NCBI GenBank assembly: GCA_946406115.1
Contig: OX291555.1
Coordinates: 15,208,001 to 15,272,000, forward strand
Origin: Apoda limacodes
Taxonomy: Eukaryota > Arthropoda > Insecta > Lepidoptera > Limacodidae
Reading direction: 5' to 3'
Length of the DNA stretch: 64,000 bases
Positions 1 to 13,444 of the stretch are shown here, piece after piece (within the stretch, counting starts at the first letter, position 1; the number at the start of each line of letters is the position of its first letter). The notes under the pieces are model-generated. The model searched no databases. It was given only the letters and a program-made list of their open reading frames with translations, and was not told the origin of the DNA. Position numbers and translations under genes: made by a program.

Positions 1-1119
1 CTATGTAAACAGCTTTCTTTGCAGCACCGTTACATTATTTAATATCAGTAGTGTGTTCCGAACGCATGTCATCTAAACCAAAATACTGGTAAAAACAACG
101 TTTTATTTTTGATAATACGATTTATGTATAATATAGAAATAACTAAAAATACTTACAAGAAATGTGAGTTATACAAGTAAGGAATTTCGTAGATTTTTTT
201 TAAGATAATATTAAAGGAAAAATAAAGTTGTTCTGAAAGTCAAAATGCCGTGTTGTTACTTCATTAATAAAAATGGTGAATAAATCAATGAGAGTAAATA
301 AAATTTATGAAAAACTAAATGACGGAACAGTCCTAAATTTAAATAAAGGCATTTTTAGAAATGCAAATCTTTTTTAAGTTTTGGGACTCTACCTGACAAT
401 AAATATTTGAAATACTTGAGATTGATCATTTTGCCATAAGTTAACGAAAAAATAAAATACGACTTGTAATGAAATAAAAATTAAAGTTAAGAAAAAGTGT
501 GTAATATGTAGACATATTTATATCATAGGTACTATGCAAATATTACTCTAGTATTAAAGTTTTAATTTTTTCAGAAAGCCAATTGGTTACTCTTTACTAT
601 CACTATATATACCTATGTACCTAACTATTTTAGTAACTAGGCATCGCTCGTTAAAATTCCAGGATTTAATTCTAATAAAATAAATACACGAGAGTAAAAA
701 GTAACTAAAGTATATACGAGTAACTGGCACAAAAACCATCTTTTCCGTGTGAAAAAGAAAAATAACACGCAGGCTCAATATTTCTTACCGCTCCAAAGTT
801 ATTTTCGCTTTTGCCATAAACTAACGCAGACACAAAACGCATAAGACGACTGCATAACATAAAATTTTATAAATAACCATCCTCGATCTCTAAACGCTTA
901 TAACATAACACAAAATGCACAGTAAAATTTAACCCACACTTTCGAATATACACATATGTATATTATTTTATTTATCACAATGCATAAAATGGAAAATTAA
1001 AAACATTTGCCTCTTAAAAAAAATCTAGTAACACTGGCAGTAGATGTAATAAACTTCAAAAAGATATATAAGTTAACGGAACGTATTAAGAAAATAAAAA
1101 AAAACTTTTCGAAATTCAA
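1..1119. other. A+T-rich stretch without a recognisable gene
   Basis: Low-complexity A+T-rich sequence. The only reading frames are short and composition-driven. I see no repeat family, RNA gene or credible exon here. Confidence 0.5.
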
Positions 1120-1405
1120 ACGCACCGCAAGGTATCGTTCAACACGACCACTTTCTCACACACGCTCGCAAACTCTACTGAGCTACGGGTCGGGCGAGTC
1201 GTGTCGTTCGAGGTGGAACTATGAAACTTTGAATGCTATTTTCCTACAACGCTTCTCTTTTCGAACGTGCTATACTAATTCTGTGCTATCTATCACAAAG
1301 CCAAGCTTAGCGCGTATCTTTACAACAAGTACGAAGGATCGCAATAGTGTGTGTAGTACGATTAGAGATGCTAAAAGTCGATAGATATTTTATCGATATT
1401 TTATC
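1120..1405. promoter_or_regulatory. CpG-containing promoter-like patch with a DRE motif
   Basis: This block is clearly richer in C, G and CpG than the surrounding A+T-rich DNA. It ends in a TATCGATA octamer at 1391-1398, with a related GTCGATA just before it. TATCGATA is the DREF/BEAF-type element of many insect housekeeping promoters (family knowledge). No neighbouring exon could be recognised on either strand, so assignment as a promoter is only inference. A 125-codon open frame crosses the block but has no recognisable protein features. Confidence 0.22.
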
Positions 1406-3654
1406 AACGCTACTGCATGGATCCTGTTTTGTGTTTACATATACTAACAGGAATGTATGATTATGCCTAATAATTATATGTGTAAATAAGTATATGTGTA
1501 TCGTTATATGCATCAAATCGTATATACATATATATTGGTTTAAATTTGGTCACTGAACTTATTTTATAACACTTACTTATTTATTTTACTATATTTCGCA
1601 ATATAATAATAATGCGCAATTTACATGCAAATAAATAATGTAGATGGTGTACTGGTTTATGGCGCAGTAATAGCTGGAGGGATTTTAAAGGGTATAAAAT
1701 ACGTTTTATCCCAATTGAGAGCTGCAACGGGAATTACGTTTTCTGTGGTCTTTTTTCTTACTTCGCGCGCATCATAAAAGTGCATAGAACATGCTTTATT
1801 TGTGGCACTGAGATAGATTTAGGGACATTTTATCCCGATCGAAAGTTCCCACGCGAATAGGTTTTTCCGCGGGTGACACCGCGGGGTTCGACTAGTCTCT
1901 AATAACTTCGTGGTGTCGGGAGCGTCACTGTATCAAGGGCAGGTAGAGCAGATCGCAGTTGATACCATATAGCGAAAGGTGTTCTTTGGTTCTAAATCTG
2001 TTAAATTAAATTTTGAATGCCAAAAGCTAGTATTGTATTTCTAGTAATGTATAATAGTAGTATCTATTTATTTTTATATGAGGTTCACAGGAATATTTTA
2101 AAAACACTTAGACGTCTTCGTTCCAATATAGGTAGATAATAAAACATACGATTTTATAATAATTAACTCATCTCGTGCAGAAATGTATGTACATATATAT
2201 CATAGAGACGGACGGATTGTTAGAATGACAAAACTTACTGGTAGGTAGTTAAATAGGAATAGAGACATTATCACTTAGCTTAATTAATACTTCATCTGCG
2301 TGAGGTTTATTTTTCCCTTTTTAGTGGGGTTATGAAGATGGTATAATTTTTTCATTAAATTTTTTGTAAAAAGGGTTTGTTGGCTTCTCCGGGGTTTCCG
2401 TTAACGACGCTATTTTTGATTTTAAGTAATCATTAACATTTGTTGTTCAAAACCTGAATTGGGATAAAAAATCCATTTCCTTTTTTAGAACCTAAACTCT
2501 CGTTGTGTAAAGTTTTAATACAATAATAGTTTAGATAAAACAAAGATACAAAATTAAAGGAGAAAATGGCCTTATCTATTCGGTTTTGAAACCACCAACA
2601 CACACACACCAATGTGTTAAGCAAAAGTAGGTTTGTTAATTGGTAACAGAATGATTCGATTCCTGCTTGAATGTGGCGGAAATTCGCTCGTACACGCACT
2701 TTTATTTATCCTAGCAGTTTTAGTAGCTATAAATATATTCTAGACAACATATCTTAAACATATCTGAAATTACATTCAGATTTCAAACACATATTTGCGA
2801 CATGATCAGTCATAGAATAACAAAGGCATGAAATAACCAGAACCTAACAACAATTCATCGATAACTTAAACAAAAATAGTTCCCATCACTACAATGAATG
2901 CAACATTATCCCACATCGACGCTCACATTCAAACTGTTGCGCACACATCTCTGTAAATACAAAGCTCACCGCCAAATGGAACTTAAAGCTCACAATGTAA
3001 ATATCAAGATCAAACCAAACCTTTTTGCATTACAATAAAGTCTATTTTTAAATATCAAACAATGCAATCCTGAAAAAATTCCGACCAAGGAGTGTCAGAC
3101 CCGAAATTAATTTACTTACTACACTTAATCAATTTATTAGACACTGTATCGATTTGCCAACGCAGTTTTAACCGACTTGAAAAAAGAATAAGGAACGGTT
3201 TGCGAGTAAACTGCTTCTGACTTTTGATCTGATCTGAAATTTTTACCGATGATAATGGAATCTTTTCTGCTTTTAAAATCTCAGTGATTCCGTCCTTACA
3301 CGGTCGGTGGGTGGTTATTGTGTTAAAGCTGTTTTAATTTTAATCTCCAGAGCGGCCATAGATCTTGTTCGTGTAGGTTTTGTATGCGTCCGTCTCTGAA
3401 AAATAATTAATTAATTTTTAAATCCAATAGTTATTCGACCGTTCAGAATCAGGTCAGAATTTATAACATATAGTGATGAAGTTTAAACCACATCTACTTA
3501 GCTACTTCAATACGTGATATTATGAATTTAATATGAACTATTACTAAACGATATGAGTAGCAGTTCTTCGTAGCGATACTACTAAAGTTCGGACCACATT
3601 AAGGCTTAGTGCCGTTATTTATCGTGTTAATATAGATACTAAAAACAGCTGTAG
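1406..3654. other. Intergenic DNA, nothing recognised
   Basis: A+T-rich sequence with short microsatellite-like runs, for example a CA run near 2597-2610. No exon, RNA gene or repeat family was recognised. Confidence 0.4.
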
Positions 3655-3838
3655 CCGCTTCATACTGTCGCTCGGTGTCAAAGGCGCCCCCGAGAGCGAC
3701 AACCCAAGCCGAAGCGTTGAACGTTGGGCGCTATATGGGCTGAAGTTCCTTCAGAGTCTCGCCCCAAAAAGCCCGGTGAAGCAGTAATGGCTGCAACAGA
3801 CAACTGCATAGTCAGTCAGAAAAAAAAAGTCAACGGCT
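3655..3838 (+). mobile_element. LINE 3' tail, same family as the copy at 19360-19861
   Basis: The last ~110 bases before an A-run at ~3828-3837 match the end of the element at 19360-19861. Shared parts are a block reading TCTCGCCCCAAAA(A)GCCCGGTG, then TGGCTGCA-CAG-CAACT and CATAG, then a poly-A tail. The shared ordered blocks and the common oligo-A end identify a 5'-truncated poly-A retroposon on the plus strand. The coding part is not preserved well enough to name the clade. Confidence 0.5.
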
Positions 3839-5587
3839 CCCAAGAAGATCAAAAATTATTTATCAAGCATTTATGTGCTTGCCAAGTATACTAAACCGTC
3901 TAGGGAGGCCGCAAGCATGCTAGCCAAGCATTAGCACTCATTTGTATTCAAATATAGTTTTTTATCAAACATCAACAACCAAGTAGGTAGGTGCTTGTCA
4001 ATAAAGCACGGCAAGCATTTTCTAAACGATCTAAAAAGCTTACCCAGCTTCAAAATTCACGTGCTTGACAATTATTTTATCGTCTAGGGAGCTTTTAGGC
4101 AATAAGATAGCAGACCGTTTGGCACATCAAAGAAATTATTTAAGCGTCTTTTTTATCCATGTGCTGGCCCACAAGGGTTTTTTATTTTTTATCGTGAGCA
4201 CGAGAGGATCACACGTGCTATTTACTATCAACCGAATAAAGTCTGAACGTGCACTGTACATTTCCTGTACATTTTTATAATCCAACATCGTCTTTTAAGC
4301 ACTGGCTGTACTCAAGTCGGTATCGAATGGATATTTTTACAACTGGCGTTTGGAAAATAAGACTTATTTAGTGTAAATAGCAACTTCAACGTCCATATTA
4401 ATAATGAACATAAATTAACGTGCAATTCATCGACATTAGACGCTAAACTAGAAACTAGATTTAGTTTGCAATCTTTTCTTGTGCCTCAATAATTGCTATT
4501 AACTAAAATGTGATCCGAACATAAGGCATAATATAAGTACTAATAGCACTTGAGATAAAACGCTCTCGTCTCCACATTCTGAGATCACCAGCGCATCAAG
4601 GCATCATTGCAGTTTTTGAATGCATCTTTAAAAGTGTTGTAATGTTATAGTCCTATTTATAATATGTGACATCACAGTTAATAAAAGAACAAAACTTGAC
4701 TTTTTATATTTTGTTTTATAATTGCAGTTTTATTAGGGTTCCGTAGCCAAATGGTGAAATCGTTACCCTTCTAGTTTAGTTTTGTTCGCCCGTATCTCAC
4801 AAACTTATGATTTCGCCATCTTTGGATCAGGTCTGATCAGATTAACCTAAAGGAATTTGTCTCATGTGAACCGTCGCCATAGTGTTTAAAGCCAACGGTA
4901 CCGGCTAAGTCAGAGACCTTAAGAGCAGTTTGAAAACTTCGATAATCGAGAGGCCACTACCTCGGCAACGTCCGATATTCTGCACTGGACCAGTGTGGTG
5001 GCTTATTGCCTAAGTCTCCTCTCTCCAAACAGAGGACAGTGCCCCTGCAGTGGGGACATATAACGGCTGAGGCAATTTCGTAAGGCAAAAACCATAACAA
5101 ACAACTGCTTGATCCATGTAACGAACACCTAATTAGCAATGTCGGGATAACGTTACATTAGCGACCTCACTAATTTGAATGAAGGTTAAAACATTGTTTT
5201 AGTAGGTACTTGCTCCGACATGTGACTGCACATTATAGTTGCTATATAGGTAGGTTACCCGACTTCTATGAAATCCTGATATTTAGATATCAGTCGATAC
5301 TTACCTATTTACGCTTAATCAGGACGTCCTACGTCCCGCTTTAGGGTCGATCGATGATGGAGGCAAATACTTTTTTGTTGTTCACCAGGTAGGGAATGAA
5401 AAGTATAATAATCATTAATATTTAGTTTATTGCCTTTCTTTAATTAAGGACAGAAAGAAAGTTTAAAGTATAATCTCCCTTTATTCCCGAAGTTTACCTC
5501 TTATAAATTTAAATAAATCATACTAATGAGAGATAATATACTTTTTAAAGAAAAGCTTAGCTTTCAAGTTCGTTTGTTAGTTGCAGC
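3839..5587. other. Intergenic DNA with one degenerate repeat
   Basis: Nothing gene-like was recognised. Near 4735-4860 there is a weak relative of the repeat whose end reads AGGGTTCCGTA (better copies at 25427, 31891 and 34692). The remainder is unassigned A+T-rich DNA. Confidence 0.35.
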
Positions 5588-5960
5588 CAGAAGACGTCCA
5601 CTGCTAAAGTAGGCCTCCCCCATATGTCTCCACAACGGCCGGACCTGAACCAGGTCGTCTATCTAACTGGAAGGAGGCCTTTCCACGCTGCGTCTTGCGA
5701 TACTTGGTCGCCACTCGAAAACCTTTCTTCCTCATCAATTGTCTGTTCGACAAACGATGTGGCCTGCCCATTGCCACTTCAGCTTGCTAACTGTTTGAGC
5801 TATGTTGGTAACTTTGGTTCTTTAGCGAATTTCCTCATTTCGGATGCGCATTGTAATGTGCATAATGCATTATGCGGTGAAACAAAACGTGACTACAGCT
5901 TTTACCATCACATCAAACCCAACGGTATAGTCTTATCGCTTCGGGCATAAATCCCGTAGT
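5588..5960 (-). mobile_element. RTE-like LINE relic, C-terminal end of the polymerase
   Basis: Translated on the minus strand this gives the motif KLKWQWAGHI, then a W-rich, RRS-rich tail and MGEAYF. That pattern is the C-terminus of the endonuclease/reverse transcriptase LINEs that are very common in Lepidoptera. Stops and frame changes interrupt it. The same block recurs in more diverged form at 13445-13725 and 14690-15370, all on the minus strand. A 108-codon plus-strand frame over this stretch is a shadow of the relic. Confidence 0.6.
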
Positions 5961-6613
5961 CTTGAAGCTTATTGCAGAAATTCTGGTGCACGCTAGACCA
6001 GTATATTCAGGATAATTGACATCGGGTGTATAATTCAGCACATATGTATACATTTTGCTAGTAAATTTCCGAGTCAGGAGTGCACAAAACTTTTCGAAAT
6101 AAGCGTCAAGTTAAATTTTCGATGTATTTAATATCGCGTCAAATGAGTAGATAAACCTACATAACTAAGTACATAGCTAATTACTATTTTTAGATTTATT
6201 AACGTTGCATTGAGACATGTTATATGACTCGTTATCGCTTGCATAACGAGGCGATTTAAGGTCGCGATGTCAGTGTTAATTAGATCATTCTTGTTGTTGC
6301 ATTGCAGGCAGCCATTTGTTTTATAAAAAAATAACATTTTTATATACTGTCATAATATAATACTATAATAATAGGTTTTACCAGCCTTAATAAGTCCCCA
6401 CTGTTGGAACACGCACTGCCTACCCTATCCTTGAGCGGAGGTGATTAGGCCATAGGTACTCTATCACGATATTGTTGCTAGCTGGAATAATTCCCAATTC
6501 ATTCCCGTGAAATATGTACCTACGAAGGTAGTATTTCATTGTTGTAAAAACGGGAAAAGAAATAAAAGAGAGGCAGACTATAAAGAATCATCATTTAACT
6601 TTTATTTAGTAGT
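5961..6613. other. Intergenic DNA, nothing recognised
   Basis: Unassigned A+T-rich sequence. Short open frames lack any recognisable motif. Confidence 0.4.
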
Positions 6614-6846
6614 ACTAGCTGTCCCGGCGAACGTTGTTCCGCTGCCGTCCCTCTGTACCCGGCGAAAGTTGGTTTTTACCTATAGTGCCCGAGTCCGGCT
6701 CGCACTTGACATATCGAGATAAAAACTATCCTATCTTTTAAGTTGGATCAAATAACAGATATTTACGAAGTTTGATCAAAATCGGTTCAGTAGTTTAGGA
6801 GTCCATTGAGGACAAACATTGTGACACGAGATTTATATATATTAAG
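6614..6846 (+). repeat. Short interspersed repeat starting ACTAGCTGTCCCGGCGAA
   Basis: Begins with ACTAGCTGTCCCGGCGAA and ends GACACGAGATTTATATATATTAAG. This is the layout of a well-known class of insect SINE or LINE-3'-end repeats that start with 'actagctgtcccggc' and end in a short AT tail. The internal phrase AAAATCGGTTCAGTAGTTTAGGAG is typical of these repeats. Identification rests on remembered family consensus, not on an alignment. Confidence 0.5.
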
Positions 6847-8007
6847 ATTTGAAAGTGATGTATAACAAGGGTTATTAAAACAGTAGCGTAAGTTTAGAAA
6901 CCGAGCCGGGTAGGTATGAGGTTAAAAGCTATATATTCATTATTACATATTCGGACCGCCAGCCTTGCCTAGGGCAAAAGTATTAATTGTTCTGTGCCTG
7001 GGGGGGGGAGGGTGGGGTGCGATTATTACTAAATGTCCATTTAGTAAACTGGCTCTTTCATGCCTCTTCTCCCCTACATGGAAGCTTATCTCTATTCAGA
7101 GGTACAGCGAAAATTGAGAAAATAATGGCTTAATATGCGGAATATGTGAAGAGATGTTAAATGAATTAAAAATTTGGATAATCAATATCTAATAGGGGCT
7201 AAAACACGCTGCAAATATATCATGTAGATGTTAAAAACCATGAAAATTGGTATATAACTTTTAGGGTCAGCTCACACCGAGACGCATTCGGAATCTCTCC
7301 CTTCGGAAAAAACGGCTCCGGATGAGCCCGGAGCGAATCCGTCGCTGAAACAAACATTTGAATTTTCCTTACATCGACTACATAGGATCCGGAATCAGTG
7401 GATTTTTCCTGGAAGCAACCGGAGCATGCTCTTGTTTCTTCTGGCGGCCGGTTCGTAATTTTTCGGCATGAATGAGCGGAGCCTATCAATAACGTATGCA
7501 GTTGTGTAAGGCTGACCTCACGCCACTTCGTTCCGGGCGCTTCCGAACTAACTTAAATTGCCGATTCCGAATATCCGGAAAACCGGTACAGCGGAATACC
7601 ATAACAAAACTTTAACGACAAAACACACAAAATCTCAACAAAACATAATGTTTTCATTTTTAGCAAAAAGCTAAAATTTTTATAGAACAGGGAAAGTTTA
7701 CAGTAAGACAATACTTAATTAGGTGCCTATATTTAATAATAAATACATTGACTGTGGTACTTATATTTGCTGATTTAATAAAATAGAGTGAGATTGTAAC
7801 TACATTTTCTATACTTAATTTTTAACGAGCTATACTTACTTTAAAACGTCTTTACCGATTTCGATGAAATCTACCTATATATATAACGCTCTGGTTTACG
7901 CGGCGAAAAATCGGTCTAGCTAGATCTCATTTCTAGGAAAATTAGTTTATCGTGTTTTCACGCACAATGCAACTAATTTGACTTTACTGCGCAATTTACG
8001 ATTGGTG
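6847..8007. other. Unassigned DNA, includes a GC-richer possible MITE
   Basis: From about 7255 to 7600 the sequence is unusually rich in CCGGA/TCCGG words and their complements (for example AACGGCTCCGGA, GGATCCGGAATC, ATATCCGGAAAACCGG). This suggests a palindrome-rich short repeat. No terminal inverted repeat or target duplication could be fixed. The rest is A+T-rich and unassigned. A G-run at about 7001-7010 is a simple repeat. Confidence 0.25.
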
Positions 8008-8335
8008 TTTTTTTATACCACTAATATGGCAAACAGGCTAACCTCCGGCTGATGATAAGCGTTCAACGCAGCCTATGAACGCTTGCAACACTAGGGACAT
8101 CGCTCGCGCGTTGCCGAACCTTCAAAATCTGAAAACTTCTTTCTTTAAGAACCCCACATTGTAGTCCTTTGAGAAAAGCTTGGCAGGGAACTCAATTCTC
8201 ATTCAAAAACTCATTCAACGACCTTAGCGTTCGCGAGAGGAAGTATGTAGGTTCTAAGGTGTGAGTATGAATTCCCTGCCGAATGGTAAGCGGTGCGATG
8301 GTAGAAAGTTACCATGGGCATTTTGCAACATACTC
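8008..8335 (-). mobile_element. 3' end of the LINE family seen intact at 21639-23945
   Basis: Starts with a T-run (the poly-A tail on the minus strand) and TATACCACTAATATGGC. It continues through GCTTGCAACACTAGGG, CTTGGCAGGGAACTCA and GAATTCCCTGCCGA in the same order as the near-intact copy at 21639-23945. It covers only the C-terminal coding part and the tail, and carries many substitutions and a small internal duplication of 'actcattcaa'. Confidence 0.75.
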
Positions 8336-9249
8336 GTAGATCACTTTCTCGATAGGCCAGTGTCTAGAGTGTTGGTCTACCACGTCGAAGAACGCGAATT
8401 CAAATCCTGCATCTGATTTAATCTAGCGTTTTGCCAATGAATTTTGCAAATTCCTCTCTTGTTGGTTACCCATCCGTGCAAAATGTCGTCACGAACTTCT
8501 GTGCAAAATATCAAGTCTTATTAGTAATTAGACCCATTAGTTTGGGCTGTGCGTTTATACTTGATATGTAAGTCAGTCCACTTTATTCTGTCATGTGGAT
8601 ACATTTGCTGCTTGTCACATTGTCTTGGATGAGGTAATCCATTTTGTTTGTCCTAATGTCCTGATGACACACTAACATTAAAAGATATCACAAACAATAT
8701 TAGCTTAATGTGTCATAAAAACGTGCAATCCACTGCGCCGGCGCATAGATCTTAACAGGCCATGGTGAATCAGAAGGTATCATAAAAACATTATGATAAA
8801 TTTATAACGCACCTTACATATTAAAAATCACAATATGATTCTATGTTGCAGGTAGGTAGGACTATCTTTTTTCTTACAAAAGATCTAATTGTGCTGATCC
8901 ACTCAAAGTAGAGAAGGACTTTGTGGCCCAATCACAATCGTCAAATTACAATATTGGCATATTTTATAAACTTTTTCATGCTTCTAAGCGCACAATCGTT
9001 TGTTCTGGCTGTTTTCATATGACTGGCAGCTTGAAAACTCTGACAATCGAGTAGTCACTATTTCAACAACGTTCACCAATCTGCATTGGCTCAGCACTGT
9101 CGATTATGGTATAAATTAGAGGTGTTAGAGGCATACCTATATATATGGAGTTGCTTGAACTAGAGCTTATATTTGCTTTGAAGCAATGGATCCGTAAGTC
9201 ATCTTGTAATTTTACTGCCTTTTGCATTAAATATAATGTTTTTTTTATT
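8336..9249. other. Unassigned DNA upstream of a LINE relic
   Basis: No gene was recognised. The segment just before 9250 may be the decayed 5' part of the following LINE, but its protein frame is not readable. Confidence 0.3.
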
Positions 9250-11785
9250 AAACGTTGTCTCATGTTTGTTGTCCTCATCAATTCTTATTCTAAGGAACCC
9301 CTCACTTATATTTATACTCATATACTTGAATATTGTGCGATAGAACTCACTGAACATTCGATTGTTGTAATGTGTATATACAGAGTGCCCAGATCAGACT
9401 CTCAGTCAACTGACATTTTTTTTATTGCTACACTATACACATTACTTAATGCTATCTATGTTTAGTTACAAAAACAATAGGAAAATTTTGGTTTGTGTTG
9501 ATTTCAATATCGATGTTTTAAAAAAATCAACAATGTCATCAATGTTAGAACAACTTTTACTTAGACATAATCTTAAGTTAAGCATTAGACAACCTACAAG
9601 ATTAATAAGTGTATCGATAATATAGCATTTACTATCGGCACAAAATGTAAAACTGAAGTCCTTGACCTTGCACTTACAGACCACACTGCGCAAATAATAA
9701 AATTTCCAGTTAAAAAAACCTGTTCAATTGACTATTGGTTTATTAAGAGACGTGACTTTTGCATCGGAGCACTCAGTTTTAATGACATATTCAATAATGA
9801 CTATGATCCGGAAAAAGCGTACAATTCTTTTTATGAAGACTTTAAACTATTATATGACCTTTGTTTTCCCTATAGAAAACATAAAATAACTACTAGAATG
9901 AAGCCAAAGTGGTTAAAAGGGTATAAAACTTTGCAGTAAACGAAAAAGGAAATTACTCTGGAGATATAGAAAATTACCAAATCATGAAAACAAAAATACG
10001 CTAAAGTCGTACTCTAAAAAATATAATCGGATTATCAAACTAACACAAAAAGCACAAAACATTATGCAACCTTGCACACCAGATGATATATTAAAAATAA
10101 TAATCTCCTTAAAAAAATCTTCAAGCACAGGTATTGATGAAATCTCTACTAATGTTGTTAAATACGTTTCTAGAATAATTGCCACAATTCTATGCCATAT
10201 TTTCAATTTATGCATTGAATATGGAACTTACCCCTTAAAACTTAAGACATCGATTATAAAACCAATTCATAAAAAGGGTGGTGTAGAAAGTTTAACAAAC
10301 TATAGAGGAGTTGCGTTGCCACCAATCTTTTCAAAGATATTGGAAAAGGTGATTTACAACAATTTTTATAATTTTTTCGATAAAGAAAAATTTGGATTAA
10401 GGAAAAACAAAACAATAGATATAGCTGTATTTAACTTAATTCAATTGGTGGTAACAAACTTAGATGCCAAATTACCTGTAGCTGCATTATTTATGGATTT
10501 AACCAGGGCTTTTGAATTTGTAGATCATAATATTCTATTGCAAAAGTTACACAACTACGGAATAAGAGGTGTTGCGTTAAAACTTATCAAATCATATTTA
10601 AGTGATAGGAGTCAAGTTACTGGAATAAATAATATCTCTTCTACCTTAAAGGAAGAAATAACATTGAATTTACTTTGCGTCGAATTAGAACTGGTGTACC
10701 GCAAGGCAGTGTTCTCGGGCCTCTTTTGTTTTCTATTTATATAAATGATTTTCCAAGTTGCACAAGTTAACCAATGATTTTATTTGCGGACGATAGTACA
10801 GTAATTTATAGCAATAGTAGCAAAAATACCATAGAAACTGGTATCAATCACAGGTTGAAACTAATAATAGAATGGTTACAATTAAATAGTTTACAATTAA
10901 CTTGGAAAAAACACAAATCTTACATTTTACAATAAGACGCGATTATAAAGCACTAGACATCACCTATTCCGGTACTAAGATTAATGAGACTGACACAAAA
11001 AAGTTTTTAGGAATGCAAATTGATAACAAACTTACGTGGAAACAGCATGTGGATTCTGTGTGTAAAAAAGTAAATAAATTCTGTTATGCTTTGTATATGC
11101 TTTGTAAAGTTGTAAAAAAATCGGTAGTTATTACAGCATATTATGCATATGTAGCCTCTAGTCTCAGGTATGGTGTTATATTTTGGGGAAATTCTGCAGA
11201 CAAAGAATTAGTATTTAAATCTCAAAAACGATGTGTACGAGCAATCTGCGATATTAAGCAAACTAAAAGTTGCAAACCACATTTTAAAGAACTCGGTATA
11301 CTAACTCTTCCATCACTATATATTTTTGAAATTTCTGTATTTGTAAAAACGAATCCGCATCTATTCAAGTCTGGTACAAATAATAGATTTCCGGGTAAAT
11401 TGAAATTACCACAAGGTACAACTAGTTTTTTACAAAATAGTGTTGTTTATATGGCTGCAATGATCTATAATATAAGCTGCCAAAAAGTATTCGTGACGTA
11501 AGTAATGTTAAAGATTTTAAAAATAGATTGCGAAATTTCCTAGTAGAGAAAACTTACTACACAATCAGAGAGTACCTACTTGAATGATAAGTTGTAGAAA
11601 AATGTGTGAACATAATAATATATATATTAGTTAATTAATTATATAATTAGTTATTTAATTATATTGTAAATTGTATTTGTACGCCTTCTTGGAGGTAGGA
11701 TATGGTGATTCCTTATATGCTTAATGTTAACATCTTTTATGTACACATATTCACAAATAAATGTTTTTGTATTTGTATTTGTACT
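9250..11785 (+). mobile_element. Decayed non-LTR retrotransposon (LINE), endonuclease plus reverse transcriptase
   Basis: Fragments of an AP-type endonuclease are readable from about 9250 to 9720. They include a VVMCIYRVP segment and, at ~9490, ILVCVDFNID, the place of the conserved GDFN motif with G changed to V. The linker and reverse transcriptase follow from ~9720 to 11500. The element ends in an A+T-rich tail with AATAAA and a short TTTGTA repeat near 11755-11785, as expected for CR1/Rex1-type tails. At least two frameshifts and several stops break it, so it is dead. Clade assignment between jockey and CR1 groups is uncertain. Confidence 0.8.
10064..11501 (+). pseudogene. LINE reverse transcriptase, frameshifted
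   Basis: Frame one (10064-10744) carries SSTGIDEIS, an IIKPIHKKGG block, LTNYRGVALP and the catalytic motif A region LFMDLTRAFEFVDH. A frameshift near 10680-10690 moves the [13 protein letters not shown] motif into another frame. A premature stop at about 10770 follows, before LFADDST (motif C, around 10778-10800). Frame two (10902-11501) holds the thumb and C-terminal part, with KKFLGMQIDNKLTW and a YGVIFWGNS segment. The catalytic aspartates are still encoded, but in separate frames. Its partner is the endonuclease relic just upstream. Confidence 0.8.
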
Positions 11786-13444
11786 TTAATGCGTGTGCGT
11801 GTGCATAAGTGCGTGCGAAATGTGCAATTGGCCGGTGTTTTTTTTCTTTTCTGTTGATTTATTCTAACTCGTGAAATACTGTAAAGAGTTTTCAGTCACC
11901 GTATGCAACTCGTTATAACTATCTTAATAACATACGTATACTACAAATATGAATTTTGCAAATCGTATTCCAGAAGTATTCTAGATCATTTTATACATGG
12001 TTGTAGAATCCGACAGTAAAATTATATCGATATGATGACTATAATCATATAGCAAGTAAGGTTGTGAATTGCCCCTCAGACTATTTTTAGCAATAATTTG
12101 AAAACATCCGAAAAACAAAATCCTATACGCTATACAACAATCATGACAAAAAACCTATTTTTAAGAATATCAAGTTTTACAGATAACTGCAACGTAACAC
12201 CGCTAAGTTGGCTTATAATTAAGGGATATTTAAAATCTCTGTCCGAACAACTGGCTTTGTGGGGCCAAATTTGTATTAGTAGCTACCATTATGCCGTCCA
12301 AAATATTGTCGCCTTATTTGCCATAGGTCAATTACCATCACTAACACTGTGTCTTTAATTAAATTATTCCTTAAAAAAACTCGAAAGCCTTTCTGAATAT
12401 TAGTTAGCCCATTTGGCAAGATGCCAACAGAATGAAGAATAACAGCGTTATTTTTTGGAGGGAGTTCTGATATAAACAAATGTTTGCCTTTTCTTTTCTT
12501 TTTTTTAATTTAACTTGAGACAGTCTTGTCCAAAGGTCTTTTCTATGACGTCTCGGCGAATACGATGCTGACACGAAACCACAGAGTACATTGTTATATA
12601 CACAGAGTACATTAGGAAACTGTTTAAAGAAATGGACTCGGCATTTCCTGGCCAGATGTGAAAACAAACATGGTTGTTAGGGTGTGACAGAGACAAACAG
12701 AAACTGTGGTGTCCCTTGCCTTTTTCTAACTTGTTTTGTTAAACAGTAACAAACAAAATCACGGACGTTGATAGAAAAAGAAAAGAGGACACAGTTTCAC
12801 AGTTTTTGACATTTTTGGCAAAAAAAATGTAATTCAAGACTACTAAGAAAACAACTACACTATCTACTGTTAGATTTTAAGTTTTTCTTTTCTTATCAGA
12901 AAATATGACACTTTTATGTGAAAGAGGAAAATATTAGGCTTTACTCACCATAGGCTGATTTAAAAAAGATTTTATATTATATTTATCTTCATTTTTTTGT
13001 TTAACGAAATATTGTAAGTCACGTTTCTTTATTTTGTGATTTAATATTAATAATATTCAAAAATAATTTTTATGTGACAAATCTATAATATGCTACGTGA
13101 TATATTTCAATAGATAGAGATGTTTAAAAATGGCCAAAAATGATACTAACCATTTTCATTTACAGTACCATTTACTGGAACCAAATATTGGTCCACTGCT
13201 GGACATAACACAGGACTTATTTAAGCTGATAAGATGTCTACAGCCATACTACTGCCTTGTTCTAAGTACTTTGCTGGAATTGATCTTTCTATATTATATA
13301 TATTTTGATTTACTTCTTTTAAGCATAACTTCTTCTTGCAAAAGCGTGACAATATATATACATACATCGTACTAAAGTGTTAGTGTAACTTAGTGTTTTA
13401 AGGTGCTGGAATGAAAAACAAAAGTAAAAATACCAATATAATTA
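11786..13444. other. Intergenic DNA, nothing recognised
   Basis: A+T-rich, with several 60-90-codon frames that show no motif and no sensible amino-acid composition. No repeat family was identified. Confidence 0.4.

Noticed and set aside
1007..1384. 125-codon frame as a protein gene
   Set aside because: Begins at TTG, is lysine/arginine- and serine-rich without domain features, and its composition follows the A-rich then CpG-rich DNA beneath it.
12276..12696. Overlapping 63-87-codon minus-strand frames as a gene
   Set aside because: Three frames overlap with no shared motif, splice logic or similarity I can recognise.
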